From Daphnia pulex (lineage: Eukaryota; Arthropoda; Branchiopoda; Diplostraca; Daphniidae), in the NCBI RefSeq assembly GCF_021134715.1, contig NC_060019.1:7006001-7070000 (forward strand): a stretch of DNA of 64,000 nucleotides. Reading direction: 5' to 3'. A model generated the notes under the pieces. The model was not told the DNA's origin and made no database searches. It saw only the letters and a list, made by a program, of their open reading frames with translations. This document shows positions 1 to 10,212 of the stretch, piece by piece. The position numbers and the translations under genes were made by a program. How positions within the stretch are numbered: the first letter of the stretch is position 1; the number at the start of each line of letters is the position of its first letter.

Positions 1-27
1 AAGTCTTCTAACGAATTGATATTGAAG

Positions 28-1616
28 GTATTTAAATAACTATGTGGACAACATATTCGCTGGAGCTTGGGAACCAGTAGAAGTCAATCCGTTAGCCGTC
101 CATATCCCAATGCCAACCAGTCAGCAAGGTTTGATAAAGTTCCCTAAAAACATGTAATACTCGTATTAACAAGCACATTTTATAGTTTTGAAATGCGTCG
201 AGCTCTTGTCGAAAGCCAAACGACCCCTTATTCTAATGGGAAGCCAATCTACCCTCCCGCCCGTCAAAAGCGAGGAACTAGTCAGAGCAATTAACCGGTT
301 AGGAATTCCTTGCTATTTAGGTGGAATGTCCAGAGGACTTCTTGGAGCTAAAAGTGATTTACAGGTTAGTATATTATTATTATCTTCTTTTTTGTGTGTG
401 AAATAATTTCTTCTTATTACGTTATGATTCAATATACAGGCGAGGCAACACAGACGAGAAGCTCTTAAGGAAGCTGATTTGATTATCTTGGCCGGTTCTG
501 TTTGCGATTTCCGACTCTCTTATGGCCGTGTTCTTCCCCGCAAGGCTCCAATCATTGCCGTCAATCGCAACAAAGATCAACTGCACAGAGTAATGATCAT
601 ACGACACTTTGCAGTCTATCTTATATTGGAATTAATAATAATATGGTTTTTTTTCTTCTATAGAACTCTGACATGTTCTGGAAACCAGCCGTTGCAGTAC
701 AGGCAGACGTGGGTACATTTCTTGTCGAACTCTCTGAAGCAGCCGACGGCATGAAATGGGATCCCGACTGGGTAGCTACGCTCCAGCAACGGGACAAGGA
801 GAAAGAAATTGCCACCGAAAAGGTAATTTTTAAAATATTTCTTCTCCATGCCAAACATTTGATGATTTTTATGTAATGCAGATGGCGACCGAAGAAACGG
901 AAACACATTTGAATCCCTTGGCAGTACTACACTCATTGGAAACAATTTTACCTGAAAACGCCATTCTTGTGGCCGACGGAGGAGATTTCGTTGGATCGGC
1001 AGCCTACATCTTGAGACCACGCCTTCCATTGAGCTGGCTGGACCCTGGAGCATTTGGAACACTTGGAGTTGGCGGTGGATTTGCTCTTGGTGCCAAACTC
1101 GCCCGTCCGGACAGTGAGGTAGGTGACCCTTGTTTAGTGGGAAAACTTCTTGAATCACGAGATTGAACCACATTTCATCCTTTGTTAAGGTCTGGATCGT
1201 ATGGGGTGACGGCTCGTGCGGATACTCTGTTGCTGAATTCGACACTTTCACTCGCTTCAAATTGCCAGTCATGGCACTAGTAGGCAATGACGCTGCGTGG
1301 ACACAAATTCTAAGAGAGCAAGTCACTATCCTTGGCACTGATGTTGCTTGCAAATTAACGGTAACATTTTTAACAGGAAACATAGATTAGGTGTTTTATT
1401 TAAAAATTTTGTCGCTTTATTATATAGCACACGGATTACCATGTAGTCGCCCAGGGGTACGGGGGCTTAGGTTACGTTCTGAAGAGAGAGAACTCCAGTG
1501 AGATCGACAACATGCTGAACAAAGCGCGAGAAGAAAGCCAACAAACGGGAAAAAGTGTTTTGATCAACGCCTTGATTGGAAAAACAGGATTCCGTGAGGG
1601 CAGCATTTCCGTCTGA
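28..1616 (+). CDS. Ilvbl: ILVBL / 2-hydroxyacyl-CoA lyase 2-like ThDP enzyme, 3' part
   Basis: This is the C-terminal half of an acetolactate-synthase-like thiamine-diphosphate enzyme of the ILVBL (HACL2) type. In vertebrates this enzyme is an ER-membrane 2-hydroxyacyl-CoA lyase acting in fatty-acid alpha-oxidation. The 5' exons lie outside the window. Exons, all with GT-AG borders and matching phases, are 28-128, 186-364, 440-589, 664-822, 882-1118, 1190-1360 and 1428-1616. The first ends with FAGAWEP, as in the family. The central domain shows GGMSRGLLG and the [12 protein letters not shown] segment. The ThDP/Mg site is intact: GDG in exon 6 followed about 30 residues later by GNDAAWTQ. The last exon ends [13 protein letters not shown] and then stop, which matches the family's usual C-terminus, so the gene is not truncated at its 3' end. 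A polyadenylation signal follows 46 bases later. Similarity to human ILVBL was judged from remembered family features. Nothing looks damaged. Confidence 0.95.
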
Positions 1617-1661
1617 TTCCGCTCAACCATGAATGTAGAATCAAATTATATATTCGTTATA

Positions 1662-1667
1662 AATAAA
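1662..1667 (+). promoter_or_regulatory. AATAAA polyadenylation signal of the ILVBL-like gene
   Basis: A canonical AATAAA lies 46 bases past the ILVBL-like stop codon, in an AT-rich stretch, on the correct strand. Confidence 0.7.
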
Positions 1668-1936
1668 TGAGACACTTATGGGGAACAAACCGATCGTAAC
1701 TTCCACAAAACAGTTTGTATTTCAACAGCTATAGCTGGTTGAAGGTCGACTCTGTCAGTAACAACCGAAAGAACGGAAGTTTTGAAACGGCTAACCACAA
1801 TTATTCGTCACGTAAAAAAACTAGAAATTAATCAATGCATGTCTTCCGTTCCACCAGATAATCGTACAAGCGAACTCTTTCTACAGTAAATCAAGTCATT
1901 TTATATCACTTAGTCTCCAAAGAAACAACTCCCATA

Positions 1937-3313
1937 ATGCGCTTGTCGCGATTTTCGGCGAATGGATGGTGTTTTCCGTTGATTTTGACGTTCCAGTTAT
2001 TTATTTATACGTCCTGCATGGATGGCTCGACTACTATTCAAACGACCACTCCAATTATGTCAGATGTCAGTGAGTTTCCTGAAGCTCGAAGATCTCCGAG
2101 ATTTTTGTGCGTTCAAGCCGGTTGTACCTGCGAAGGAGTCAACGAAGAGAATGCCATGGCGAACTGCAACTGTCACGGACAGCTTGACGATGCCGTTCCG
2201 GTAATAATATTTTAATTCTAGTAATATCGTATGAAGTTAAGAATACGAACAAATAACATTTATATTTATTTGCAGATAAAAATGACTCAAACATTCCTCA
2301 AGTTTGCGGGACTAAGGTTTCCGCCGAACCTCAAAAAAATCCAAATTTCCAACTGTGATTTCTTGGACCTCGGTGTGAATGACGAGTTGTTTCAATTAAA
2401 CTTGGCTGAAATATCAATCGAAAATTCTGTCGGCGTGACCTTACGGTCAAAGGCATTCAAGAAAGTTGCTCATTTCACTGTTAAGAACGTGGAGATGTTT
2501 TCGTTCGAAATTGGCGCCTTTGATCATTTAGATGCTGAATCCCTCCGTTTCGTAAACGTCACCTTTAACAAAAACAGCATGGACAATTTCAAACACGTTG
2601 GAGTCATTAGCCCCCAAAGAATCCAATCAACTTTGGAATTTCGGGATTCCAAACTGTCGACCGACATGGAAATTCAAATAAAGCAAACTGATGTAACCAA
2701 TCTCACAGTTAGCTTTCGCGGTTGTACACTCGAAGGTTTGAAATCGACCATCAGAGCTGATCGCTTTGAATTGATTGGAAACAACTTCCCAAGTCTCTGT
2801 ACTATTCCTACGGACGTCCCGCTAGTTCCAGAAGGTAGAATACGTGAAAAGCCAGAATGTGAGTTGGAAAATGTAGCACCCAGCACCAGGGTGGAGTTTT
2901 ACAAATCACTGGAGCTCAGCAACAACACTTTCGATAAAGAGTCGATGCCTAACATTCGCTTTAATGTTCAAGATAGGGGCGTCATGGACGTTATCTTCCC
3001 TGATGACAAAAAGGCCAACCAAACTATGGCAGAATCAGCTGAAAAGTGGCTAAAGGTTTTCACTTTCGATTTTAAAGGTATCATGGCCCCGAATAAAACA
3101 AACAGGGGTGTCAATGAATGCAAAGAGAAATGGGTTTGGGGGACTAGCCCGCAAAAGTATCAAATCTATTGTCCCGACCCGCAGTCAATGAAAGATTTCG
3201 TTCGTTCCGGCAAGTTTAAACCTTTATTTCAGCGCCCACCCAGTTCTTCTAGTTCTGCAACTTCGTCTTTGTTTTCCCTTATTTTTGCAACATTTATTTT
3301 GGTGGGAATGTGA
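1937..3313 (+). CDS. Secreted, probably GPI-anchored leucine-rich-like glycoprotein, copy 1
   Basis: A two-exon gene: 1937-2200 and 2276-3313, joined in phase 0, 433 residues. The start ATG is followed by a signal peptide with a hydrophobic core (WCFPLILTFQLFIYTSC). A cysteine cluster follows, CTCEGVNEENAMANCNCHGQ, at about residues 60-80. It resembles the N-terminal caps of leucine-rich-repeat or other solenoid domains. The body consists of short hydrophobic strands such as LKKIQISNCDFLDLG and LESLRFVNVTF-like segments, consistent with an LRR-like or beta-helical fold. Several N-glycosylation sequons are visible (NVT, NLT, NNT, NQT, NKT). The C-terminus is Ser-rich and then hydrophobic (SLFSLIFATFILVGM), typical of a GPI-anchor signal. 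The next gene has the same layout, so this is a tandem pair. I do not recognise a named family, and function is unknown. AATAAA lies at 3478-3483. Confidence 0.85.
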
Positions 3314-3973
3314 ATAATGTCCATGCATTGTTTTAAAAATTATCCTACAAAATGTAATAGTCCTTCACCCATAGTTTTCTTTCAATTCAAAAAACGCAAT
3401 ACAATCCATCATGCCTACTTATATTTCAATTGTTGACCGTTGGTTTTCGTAGAATCAGTTTGTGAAATTTAGAAAGTAATAAACATTTATAGTGGCCAAC
3501 TAATGTCCACTTATAGTAAGTTGATGACCCAATTCTTAGTTGCGACATTATTATTAAAAATATTATTGTTCATCAGGTTGTATACAGTGAGCTGTAGTTC
3601 TAATATAGAACAACAGTTATGAAATATGAGCGCTACACTGCCGACCGCATCTTATGTCAATTTAATTGCGCAGCAGTCTCGAGATGACGAATTAGTATCC
3701 ATTACTAACAAGGTCCCTTGCCAGGAAGCTGCGTGTAACCAAATTGTTCGGCAATTTCTAGATGAAATCCAACCAGTCGGTGCATCCGATTTTTCAAAAT
3801 TCCAGATAATCCTGCGGTAACTTGGGTAAGAGAAAAAAAAAAAAAACAACGGATGACAGGTTTGTCAACGGTTCCAATGGTTTGACTTTGTTGACATCCG
3901 CTCAAATTCATCTAACATAAATCGAAACTGATCGGTTAATTCAGTCATTCACGCGTCCGAATTTACAGCAGCA
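3314..3973. other. Intergenic spacer between the two leucine-rich-like genes
   Basis: This holds the 3'UTR of copy 1 (AATAAA at 3478-3483) and the upstream region of copy 2. A 64-codon open frame at 3626-3820 (+) ends shortly before an A-rich run near 3835. It has no recognisable domain, no paralogous counterpart and no signal peptide, so I do not call it a gene. Confidence 0.5.
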
Positions 3974-5289
3974 ATGTCAGCCGTAAATCATCGTTCGTTT
4001 TGTTTCTTTTTGTTAACATCCCTTCTCGTTAGCGTTTGCTTAGCTGATATCGGCAAAGACATTTCCGTAAACGCTACTGACGAGTTGGTAGATGACGATG
4101 AGGATCCCGCCCGTAAAGCTTTTCGTCTAAAAGACACGTTTATGGACCTCTGTCAAAATCTGCCTGGCTGTACTTGCGACGGGAAACACGAGCGAGCCAA
4201 TTGCAGTTGCATCATTAACGATCAATTCAAACTCAAAAAGGTATTTATCTTTTTTTTAAAAAAGATTTTTATTTAAAAAAAAAATATTTAAAAACATATT
4301 CATTTATTTTTCTGTAGATCAATTTGAATCAAGTGAAAATACCGACGACCATTGTGAAATTGGACATCGTTGATTGTCCGTTTGTCGATATCGCCCAAAC
4401 AAAATTGGCAGATTTACCCATCAAGTCGTTGAATGTTTTTCGCGTCAAACATTTGCACATAGGACCTGGTTCACTAAAGCAAGTGGATTGTCTAAATTTG
4501 GAAAATATCGGCAAACTCGACTATGACAAAGACGCTCTGTCTGAATTAGTAGCCGATACAGCGACATTCGTCAACGTCACATTCCCCGTCGAAGCAGAAC
4601 TTGTTCCCCTTTCTATTAAATCCGAACTGAAAATCGTCCAGTGTAACTTGACAGATTTTACGATAATAGTAGACTCGCCCCAAACAGACCGGTCCGTCTC
4701 CATAAATCATAGCTATTTGAACCGTCTCAGTTTGAAGATTAATGCTGGCTCGTTCACAATGGATAGCAACCAATTTGTCCAGCTCTCGTCAAAATCAGCC
4801 GGACTCATGGATATCATGTATTCCCATTCGATCGATTTGAAAAACAATCAATTTGGAATGAACAGCAACATTTCAATTCTGCCTGACGTGATGTCTTCGA
4901 ATCAGTCCTTAGTATTTCATGCCACTAACTTTACTGCTGTAAGTCAAGAATGGCTGGGACATTTCGGACTGAAATTCAGCGGAGCAACGCAGAGTGGCGT
5001 GACCGGAAAGTCTCTGGGTTCGAGCCGAGGAGGTTGTGACGTACAGAATGCGCCTGACCCTACAAGTAACCGAATCATTACGTGTTCAAACGTTAAGAGC
5101 CTTGGCGAATTTCTGAAGACGGAGACAAAAGATGTGACAGCACAGCCCAGAGTTGACCATCAACCGGAAAAGCAAAAACAGATTCAAACACACGATGACG
5201 TCAAAGCATTGGGCGTGGCAGTGACACACCATTATCCAGCCCTGGCGCTAGTCATTGCAGGTGGGGTTTTGTTACATTCATTTGTATGA
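3974..5289 (+). CDS. Secreted, probably GPI-anchored leucine-rich-like glycoprotein, copy 2
   Basis: A two-exon gene: 3974-4240 and 4318-5289, phase 0, 412 residues. It has the same architecture and the same intron position as its upstream neighbour. A signal peptide (CFFLLTSLLVSVCLADI) is followed by an acidic stretch (DELVDDDEDP), the cysteine cluster CTCDGKHERANCSC and a body of short hydrophobic strands such as VKLDIVDCPFVDI and KSLNVFRVKHLHIG. Many N-glycosylation sequons are present (NAT, NCS, NVT, NLT, NHS, NQS, NFT). It ends with a hydrophobic tail (ALALVIAGGVLLHSFV), again like a GPI signal. Pairwise identity to copy 1 is low outside the Cys cluster, so the duplication is old or the proteins evolve quickly. 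A cell-surface recognition or defence role would be only a guess. I see no damage. Confidence 0.85.
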
Positions 5290-5836
5290 AATCCGAAATG
5301 TTATGTAATTTTTCCTAGCTTATTTAGAAATACACCAAAATACGGCCAAATTCTATGAACTTCAAATTCAATAATTTTTTTTTTATTGCTTAATTAAGAA
5401 TTTTGGGTGAACTTCATATGTGTGACAATAGGACATTAGTGTAATTCATTTCAGAACAAGAAAGAATATTGGTAGATGAGGCAAAGCAAAAACAAGAAGG
5501 ATAAAACAGAAACACATTTCATTCTAATAAGTAGGCACATCATTCACACACAACTACCCAAATGAATTATTTTTTTATTTTTTTTTTAACTCTAACTTGC
5601 AAATAGCAATATGTGCAACGGCTGTCACAGTTGGGTTGCGGTTATTTAAAAGATTCTTTGTGCGGCTTAAACATGTAAATGGATAGCTTGTACCACTGGA
5701 AGATTTAGGCAGAAGCAATATTGCAAATAATTAAATTCCAGTGAAAGATAAAAGACTAATAAGTCTCTTTAAAATAATACTACGTCAAACTCGAGGACTG
5801 CTTTTGATATAGGGAACGATTTTCACAAAAATTTTA
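5290..5836. other. 3' regions of convergent genes
   Basis: AT-rich sequence between the stop of leucine-rich-like copy 2 (+) and the stop of WASp (-). A reverse-strand AATAAA (TTTATT on the plus strand) lies near 5574-5580 and would give WASp a 3'UTR of about 260 bases. No open frame of interest is present. Confidence 0.5.
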
Positions 5837-7637
5837 TTAATCGTCCCAATCGTCATCTTCATCTGGGTCCTGGCCGCTTTCATCACTGTCGGAATGGATG
5901 ACACGACATCTTTCCTCCAAGGCCCTGGCCAAGGCACCGGCCATACCTTCCATGACATCGTCGCTGACGGCAACAACAGAAGCCTTTTTCTCCACGGGTT
6001 TCAGTTCCTTTCCTGCTCTTATTTGACCCAACAAATCGTTGCGTGAATCGAAGGCTGGCACTTTAGCGCCACTCTTCATCGATTGATCGGCATCACTCGG
6101 CACCGATTTGAGTTTGTGTCCCTCTTTGATGGCGTCCATCAGGGCGCCACGGACATCGGGTTGAGCTGGAGTGGGTGGGAGTGACGGAGACGAAACAACA
6201 AATGAAGGAACAGGAGGAGCAGGAGGTCCACCAAATGAAGGAGGCGGTGGAGGTGGTGGAGGAGGAGGAGGTGCACCGACAGGAGGTGGTGGGGGTGCAA
6301 CGTTGTTAATTGGTGCCATTTTCGGTGGTGGGGCACGTTGAGGAGGTGCTGGAGGAGCAACAGATGGAGGGGAGGCAATCACTCTTGAAGGTGGCGGCGG
6401 TGGAGCTGAAACGGGTGGTGCCGGAGGAGCGATCCTTGCCGTCTGAGGTGTAGACGGAGGATTCCTTGCTGGCACCGGAGGTGCTGAAAACAAACTGCCG
6501 CCGGATGACTGTAAACTCGAAATCTCACGAATAGCCGCTTCTTTTCCTCCATGTTTGTCGATAAAATCGTAGATGAATTCACGTGTTGCTTTGTCTTTCA
6601 AGTGATTCTCCGATATGCCGGCCTTTCATTACAAAAGAAAAAAAAGTTAAACCATAACAGAAGTTAAGTTAAGACCATAGAAAAGTTAAACACAGAAATG
6701 CTGAGCGAAATAGTCGTCTTACTCTGGCGAAGAACTTCAACAGATTTGGATCGACGTTGTCAAGTGCAAATCCTTGATTGGGGTCCCATCCAACGTGACT
6801 GATGTGTTTGAAATCTGATGGCCCTCCAATATCCGCTTTGGTAATTTTCTTGTTCTTGTCTTTCTTCCCTTTTTTTGTCACGGTTATACTGTTTGTGATT
6901 GTCGCTGATCGTACTGCTGTAGATTTTGGTACCGATCCGTTCGTGGCGACTGGCGTGGGTTTTCCTGGTTGCGGTTGCTGCACTTGCTGCTGTGATAAAC
7001 GACGGCGTTCTAAAACACAACAACTGAGCTATTAATCAACCATTATTTGTCAACATCAAAATGTACACACCTCGTTTCTCCGATTTCATCCTCAAATATT
7101 CTTTGATAGCCATCAGAAAGTATTCTGCCTCGCCTTCATTAGCAAAATTAAACCCGATGCGACATTCCTGCATTCGAAAAATATTAACCAAATTGATATT
7201 GTAATTTACTAATATGATCAAATGAATGTCAGGACTCACATCTCCCTCAAAAGTGTGAAAGTAAGGTCTTGGTGCACAGTAGTCAAAAGAACTGTACAAT
7301 TCTTGCTCCCAGATGGCAGATTGCCTGTCGAGGCAAAATACTCTAAGGAAATAGGATCTCTTGATATTATCTTTGATGAAGCAGACTACACCACAATGCC
7401 GTTTGTTCCATGTGGATCTATTGGGTGGATCAGCAAAACAGACCTGAACCACAGCTGACGCCATACTCTGAAAAAGAAAAATTACAAAACATTAAATGTT
7501 GACTTTTAGAAGAATCTAGTACTGGGGGGACTTACTTTGCAGCGCAAGCCAATGAGTTTAAATAATTGATCATTTTCTTCTAGTGAAAGAATAGATGATG
7601 GTTTGTTTTCAGGTTGGGGACGCTTGGCAGCAGTCAT
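5837..7637 (-). CDS. WASp: WASp / N-WASP actin nucleation-promoting factor
   Basis: A complete WASP-family gene with five exons: 7536-7637, 7240-7467, 7071-7167, 6723-7009 and 5837-6622, all with GT-AG borders; 499 residues. Known family role: it links Cdc42 and WIP-type partners to Arp2/3-driven actin branching. Visible domains in order: WH1/EVH1 (about residues 25-140, with [11 protein letters not shown] and YFLRVFCLD); a basic stretch [10 protein letters not shown] (188-197); a CRIB motif with [11 protein letters not shown] (203-220); a proline-rich region with long PPPPP runs (about 285-395); two WH2 motifs ([15 protein letters not shown] and [15 protein letters not shown]); a central helix ([16 protein letters not shown]); and the acidic end [10 protein letters not shown] with its terminal Trp. 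Two WH2 motifs make it N-WASP-like rather than WASP-like. The start ATG (7637) gives MTAAKRPQP, and no upstream in-frame ATG is needed. A shortened paralog lies at 9303-10212. Confidence 0.96.
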
Positions 7638-8187
7638 GGCAATGTTATTACTGGTTCTAGATTTTTCAAAATGTGTCAATTAAACTTTCGATCGAAAACT
7701 AGTAAACACATCGACAAATTTATATTAAATTGTAACTGTCACACAACTGTAAATAAGGATAAGTAGTTCTTATTGTTTGAACGAATTTTTCACGATTATC
7801 ATTCAATTGAATTATTATTTATACGCTTATTTCATAAACACTTACGGCAGTCACTCCCTTACCAGTCTCATGAAGATCTACACACGGTGTTTCACAATTT
7901 TAAGATACGAGAGTTTTATCTTGAGGAAATAGTCCAATACGGTCCAATGGTTTGGTCCACATCAGACAGGACGAAACAATTCCATCTAGCGGTAAATTCA
8001 TAAACGCTATGAGAATCACGGGTTGGGATCAGTTGTTTACTTCATGTTCGGAATGTTGATCGCCTTTCATTTCTAAGAACTTCATCTTTTTGTGCTTTTA
8101 TCTCTTCATTCGATTTGCTCCATATATCATTATTTTTTATCTTGTTGATGAATATATATATTTTTTTCAGTGATTCTTTAAACCAAA
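7638..8187. other. Divergent promoter region between WASp and PLEKHJ1-like gene
   Basis: WASp starts leftward at 7637 and the PLEKHJ1-like coding region rightward at 8188, so this 550-bp spacer must hold both promoters. A pyrimidine tract ending in TTTTTTCAG at 8170 looks like a splice acceptor, suggesting a 5'UTR intron in the PLEKHJ1-like gene. A 76-codon open frame at 7773-8003 has no recognisable content. A partial CTCF-like core (CCATCTAGCGG) lies near 7981. Confidence 0.55.
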
Positions 8188-9105
8188 ATGCATGTGAATG
8201 GAAAAGAATTAATAACCACCTCCTTCAAACCTGCGACGTGAGACATTAGATTGTGTATTAGAATAAATACGATGACTATTATACAAAAATTCTTTTTGAA
8301 ATAGGATTGAAGGAAGAATAAATTACAGAGTTCTTCATCCGGGAAAGTCGAAAGGAAATTTCAAGGAATTCTGGTTTAAATTGACAGGCAATCTTCTTTT
8401 TTACTTCGGTTTGAACAATTTTGGAGGAATTAAAGGAAATGTAGGTTTGAAGTACAGAAAATAAGAATTTTGGTCTCATTTTTAAGCTGTTAAAATTTCA
8501 TTTGCAGGAGCCTATTGGTGTGATAGTTTTAGAAAATTGCTCCGTAGCATTTGATGAAGATGGATCTGGGGTATTTGCTTTTGTTGTTACTTTCTCTGGT
8601 GATCAAGACAGACATGTGTTCTCTTGCTTCAGTGTGAATCAAGCACAGAATTGGGTCATAGCCTTGAGGCAAGCCAGGTAAAATTTTTCATAATAATTCA
8701 TACATGGACAGTGCTGACATAAAATTAATTTTTATTTAGTTATGAACATTTGAGAATCCAAGTCAAAATTTTAGAGAGTAAACTGGAAAGTCTTGGTGGA
8801 AAGGTAAGTTTAAAAGGAAAAATTTTAAGGGAAAATTATTGTTAAAATGATAAAATCTTTGGTATGTTCAGAGCATTTTTAAATGGAGTACCACAGCAGC
8901 ATCATCAAGTAGTACTACACCAAGTAGTGTATTTAAACAGCCTTCCAATTCTGCAGTTCCCGCTTTACCTACGCCCCCAGCCAGAAAACGTATCGGGCCT
9001 AAAGCAAAAACATTTGTGAGTCACATGTCTGACGAAAATCCCCTGCCGATAAATTCTTTCATAAGTGATAACAAACAGCCTGATCAAGACTTGATCAAAT
9101 GGTGA
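8188..9105 (+). CDS. Plekhj1: PLEKHJ1-like pleckstrin-homology domain protein
   Basis: Five short exons: 8188-8237, 8305-8440, 8508-8677, 8740-8803 and 8872-9105, with GT-AG borders and consistent phases; 217 residues. Most exons are too short to stand out as open frames. The protein starts MHVNGKELITTSFKP and covers one PH domain: EFWFKLTGNLLFYF, then EPIGVIVLENCSVAF, FSGDQDRHVFSC, and the terminal helix WVIALRQASYEHLRI with the invariant Trp. The LRQASYE helix and the overall order match PLEKHJ1, a small PH protein linked to endosomal phosphoinositides in vertebrates. The last 75 residues (Ser/Thr/Pro- and Lys-rich) extend beyond the usual 149-residue family length and look disordered. It lies between two WASp-type genes and is convergent with the second. 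An ATTAAA at about 9246 may be its polyA signal. Confidence 0.9.
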
Positions 9106-9302
9106 TTAGTGATGAAAAAAACAACCGTCCGACTTAAAAAAAACGTGCCAATCATAAAGAGATTTAGATAGATTTGTGTAATTAATATTAACATTCCTCT
9201 ATTAAGCAAATTAAGTTATGTTCGGCTGATTTTCGAAATCTAGTCATTAAATAATGGCTCAAAGAAAAACTGCCTCTCGTTCGTCGCATTGGTTTGCACT
9301 TG

Positions 9303-10212
9303 TTACAATTGGCTATTCCGCTGTATCACATTGACATCAACAGGCAAACTAATGTCGTTTTTAGAAATCTTCTTTCTTTTGAAGCTGCGTGGCCGTGAAC
9401 GTTGATGGTTATTTTCTTTTGGTGTGCAGTTACTGATTCGGTTGCAAAAGCCGGTCAAGAATGTTTGAATCAATTGGTTATCAACATTGTACAGAATAAA
9501 TCCTTTTCGTTTATCCCATCCAATGTGACTGATTAAGCGAAAATCTTTTGGGGGACTGACGCTGAAGGTGTCGTCCTTCGTGTTTGCTGTGGAATTAAAA
9601 AATCAGATTTGAATGTCATCTCGGGATCATGTGAAATAGTGTTTGATGTTGTCCTTAATACCTTTATTTTTTAGTAGATAAGCTCTGACAGTTCTAAGAA
9701 AGATTGAAGCTTCAGCTTCGTCGGCAAAGTTGAGACCAATTTGAGTATTCTAATTTTTAATAATTCAAATATTTAAAAAAATAGTAAATAGGTGAAAGAG
9801 TTTGGCGAATTGACTCACGTTGCTGGAGCTCACGGTGTGAAAATATGGAGCTGGTGCGTGATAGACTACGTTTTCGTGAAGCTTTTGCTGCCAAATAACT
9901 TGACGTCGGACCAGACAAAATATTTTTAGCCAGAAATTACAGTTGCTGTCTTCTATCAAACACAAAATCCCGCAGTCTTCCTTCGTCCACTGCGTGTATT
10001 CAGGTGGCTCGGGCAAAAAGAGCTGGACAACAGTGGTGGCAGCGCTCTACAAAAGAAACATTTACAATCACCAATAGTAATAAATTTTTAAAAGCGGTAA
10101 TTCTTACTTTGCATTGTGCTCCAATAATCTCATTCAGTTGCGTGTTTTCTTCGTTGGACAACAGTCGGGAAGGACAATTCCGACGTGACTTGAATGTTTT
10201 AGAAGCTCCCAT
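9303..10212 (-). CDS. Shortened WASp paralog: WH1 + CRIB only, no VCA
   Basis: Four exons: 10108-10212, 9819-10046, 9662-9749 and 9303-9586, GT-AG, consistent phases; 234 residues (WASp next door has 499). Exon 2 is 228 nt, exactly as in WASp, and the intron positions agree, so this is a local duplicate. WH1 runs from about residue 20 to 138 (CGILCLIEDSNCNFWLKIFC, YHAPAPYFHTV, IGLNFADEAEASIFL). A CRIB-like motif follows (SPPKDFRLISHIGWDKRKGF, about 151-170), with the first conserved His replaced by Leu. After the CRIB the chain ends in a short basic tail (RPRSFKRKKISKN) and a stop. There is no polyproline, WH2, central or acidic segment. Only about 200 bases separate this stop from the convergent PLEKHJ1-like stop, so no hidden VCA exon can fit. 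Likely able to bind WIP or GTPase partners but not Arp2/3; regulator or decoy is an inference. Confidence 0.88.

Noticed and set aside
3626..3820. 64-codon plus-strand frame between the two glycoprotein genes
   Set aside because: No domain, no paralog in the duplicated unit, and it runs into a poly-A stretch.
6139..6378. Leu/His-rich minus-strand frame inside WASp
   Set aside because: It is the WASp proline-rich exon read in another frame; the true frame has all family domains.
7773..8003. 76-codon plus-strand frame in the WASp/PLEKHJ1 spacer
   Set aside because: It lies in the divergent promoter region, has no recognisable content and no splice link to the PH-domain exons.
9303..9586. Possibility that the short WASp simply has a missed VCA exon
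   Set aside because: The exon reads continuously from the CRIB to a stop, and fewer than 200 bases remain before the convergent gene, with no WH2- or acidic-coding sequence in them.
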